A stretch of 6,256 nucleotides of DNA from BS750m-G62 sp046483505 (lineage in GTDB: Bacteria > Planctomycetota > Phycisphaerae > FEN-1346), in NCBI GenBank assembly GCA_046483505.1, contig JAWODB010000009.1, positions 1 to 6,256 of the forward strand. Reading direction: 5' to 3'. Shown here one piece after another: positions 5,295 through 6,256 of this stretch (positions within the stretch are counted from its first letter, which is position 1; every line of letters begins with the position of its first letter). Under the pieces are notes generated by a model that was not told where the DNA came from, ran no database searches, and saw only the letters and a program-made list of their open reading frames with translations. The translations under genes and the position numbers were made by a program.

Positions 5295-6017
5295 ATGACC
5301 GCCGCCGCCAAACGCACATCCTCGTCCGGCAAGACGGGGTCCGACGAAACCGAGTCGGCCCGCGGCGACCGCGCCCGGGAGATCGCCCGCCGCCTCATCC
5401 GCGAGTACCCGGACGCCCGGTGCCGCCTGAACTTCTCGTCACCGTACGAACTCCTCGTGGCGGACATCCTCCCCGCCCAGTGCACCGACGACAAGGTCAA
5501 CGAGGTCACGCCGGCCCTGTTCGACGAGGCCCCCACGCCCAAGGACCTGGCCGACATGCACTGGCGGCACCTGGAGTCGCTCGTCAAGCCGACCGGCTTC
5601 TACCGCAACAAGCGGAAGAGCCTCCAGGGGATGGCCCGCCGGCTCGTGGAGGACCACGACGGCCGGGTGCCGAAGGACCTCGACGCCCTGACCGACCTGC
5701 CCGGCGTCGCCCGCAAGACCGCCAACATGGTGCGGGCGGCGGCGTTCGGCGAGCCCGGCCTCGTCTGCGACACGCACGTCATCCGCCTGAGCGGACGCCT
5801 CGGCCTCACCGAAAACGAGCGGGCCGAGAAGATCGAAGAGGACCTGGCCGACCTGCTGCCGGAGGACCAGTGGTCGGACTTCAGCCACGCCGTGCAGTTC
5901 CACGGGCGGCAGGTGTGCACCGCCAAGAAACCCGCGTGCGACCGGTGCGTGGTGAGCGACCTCTGCCCGTCGGCGTACGCGTTTCCGCACTTCGAGAAAC
6001 AGGACGGCGGGGGGTGA
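5295..6017 (+). CDS. nth: Endonuclease III, DNA glycosylase/AP lyase
   Basis: 240 residues. This base-excision-repair enzyme removes oxidised pyrimidines from DNA and nicks the resulting abasic site by beta-elimination. From about residue 27 it tracks the E. coli family: LNFSSPYELLVADIL (45-59), PAQCTDDKVN (60-69), the helix-hairpin-helix LPGVARKTANMV (135-146) with catalytic Lys141, and VCDTHVIRLSGRLGL (157-171) with catalytic Asp159. At the C-terminus the iron-sulfur ligands C208-x6-C215-x2-C218-x5-C224 match the canonical [4Fe-4S] spacing exactly. All key residues are present, so it should be active. Oddities: the usual Ser of LSAQ is Pro60 here, and about 22 extra lysine/serine/acidic residues precede the conserved core (E. 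coli Nth is 211 residues). The start is set by AAAGGAGG at 5283-5290. The same frame is open far upstream, but only as antisense of the propeller gene. It is divergent from that gene across 279 bases and appears monocistronic within the window. Confidence 0.95.
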   Translation: MTAAAKRTSSSGKTGSDETESARGDRAREIARRLIREYPDARCRLNFSSPYELLVADILPAQCTDDKVNEVTPALFDEAPTPKDLADMHWRHLESLVKPTGFYRNKRKSLQGMARRLVEDHDGRVPKDLDALTDLPGVARKTANMVRAAAFGEPGLVCDTHVIRLSGRLGLTENERAEKIEEDLADLLPEDQWSDFSHAVQFHGRQVCTAKKPACDRCVVSDLCPSAYAFPHFEKQDGGG

Positions 6018-6022
6018 GGGGG

Positions 6023-6068
6023 ACAAGCCACAGGCTGCAAGCCGCAAGCAACAAGCAAAGCAAGCAAG
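6023..6068. repeat. Degenerate inverted heptad arm after nth
   Basis: From 6025 the sequence reads in heptads AAGCCAC, AGGCTGC, AAGCCGC, AAGCAAC, AAGCAAA, then slips phase into AAGCAAG. AAGCCAC is the exact complement of the GTGGCTT unit of the array at 6096-6256, and the others are imperfect complements. ACAAGCCACA (6023-6032) pairs perfectly with TGTGGCTTGT at 6130-6139. This arm and the array can therefore fold back on one another across a roughly 30-base GC-rich spacer, starting six bases after the nth stop. It may end or protect the nth transcript. Confidence 0.55.
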
Positions 6069-6095
6069 AGCGCGCCGTTGCCGTGGCTGCTGCTT

Positions 6096-6256
6096 GAGGC
6101 TTGTGGCTTGAGGCTTGTGGCTTGAGGCTTGTGGCTTGTGGCTTGAGGCTTGTGGCTTGAGGCTTGTGGCTTGAGGCTTGTGGCTTGAGGCTTGTGGCTT
6201 GAGGCTTGTGGCTTGAGGCTTGTGGCTTGAGGCTTGTGGCTTGAGGCTTGTGGCTT
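6096..6256. repeat. Tandem heptad array, (GAGGCTT/GTGGCTT), 23 units
   Basis: 161 bases divide exactly into 23 heptads of the form G[A/T]GGCTT: 11 GAGGCTT and 12 GTGGCTT. They alternate strictly, giving a 14-bp higher-order unit, except for one place where two GTGGCTT units are adjacent (6131-6144). No other substitution occurs. The array reaches the last base of the window, so its true length is unknown. A 7-bp period is not a multiple of three, so it is a poor coding repeat, and no ribosome site precedes it. The near-perfect uniformity suggests recent expansion by slippage, or correction between units. Confidence 0.9.

Noticed and set aside
6018..6256. CRISPR-like array at the window end.
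   Set aside because: Units are 7 bp with no spacers, so this is a simple tandem repeat.

Overview
The window is G+C-rich bacterial DNA with densely GC-ending codons, so shadow frames stay open for kilobases. Long Sec-exported proteins with PQQ-type beta-propeller blades, secreted carbohydrate-active proteins, GGAGG ribosome sites and intergenic gaps full of hairpin and heptad repeats suggest a planctomycete-like genome (Planctomycetota, perhaps the Phycisphaerae side). That placement is inference from gene style; there is no rRNA or marker phylogeny here.

Layout: (1) 1-314, + strand, the 3' end of a gene whose product ends in a jelly-roll carbohydrate-binding-like domain. (2) 315-645, a non-coding gap with two hairpin/inverted-repeat elements and a small 7-bp-period repeat. 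(3) 646-1977, + strand, an exported TIM-barrel glycoside hydrolase-like protein with a small C-terminal beta domain. (4) 1978-2141, a convergent gap holding a hairpin and, on the minus strand, a ribosome-site-plus-ATG reading frame that looks like the first ~34 codons of a lost small gene. (5) 2142-5015, minus strand, a 957-residue exported protein with a PQQ-like beta-propeller between two beta-rich flanks. (6) 5016-5294, a divergent gap with two more hairpin repeats, one a second copy of the 339-388 element. (7) 5295-6017, + strand, endonuclease III (nth) with all catalytic and [4Fe-4S] residues. (8) 6018-6256, a degenerate inverted heptad arm followed by 23 uninterrupted 7-bp units running off the window end.

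The first two + strand genes fit a role in extracellular or periplasmic polysaccharide handling. The propeller protein is probably a scaffold or binding protein of the cell envelope. nth is a housekeeping base-excision-repair gene with no functional link to its neighbours. I see no defence, CRISPR, mobile-enzyme or biosynthetic system. The least explained material is intergenic: dispersed hairpins with a shared arm-CTTG-arm design, two unrelated arrays that both have a 7-bp period, and the gene remnant at 1978-2076.
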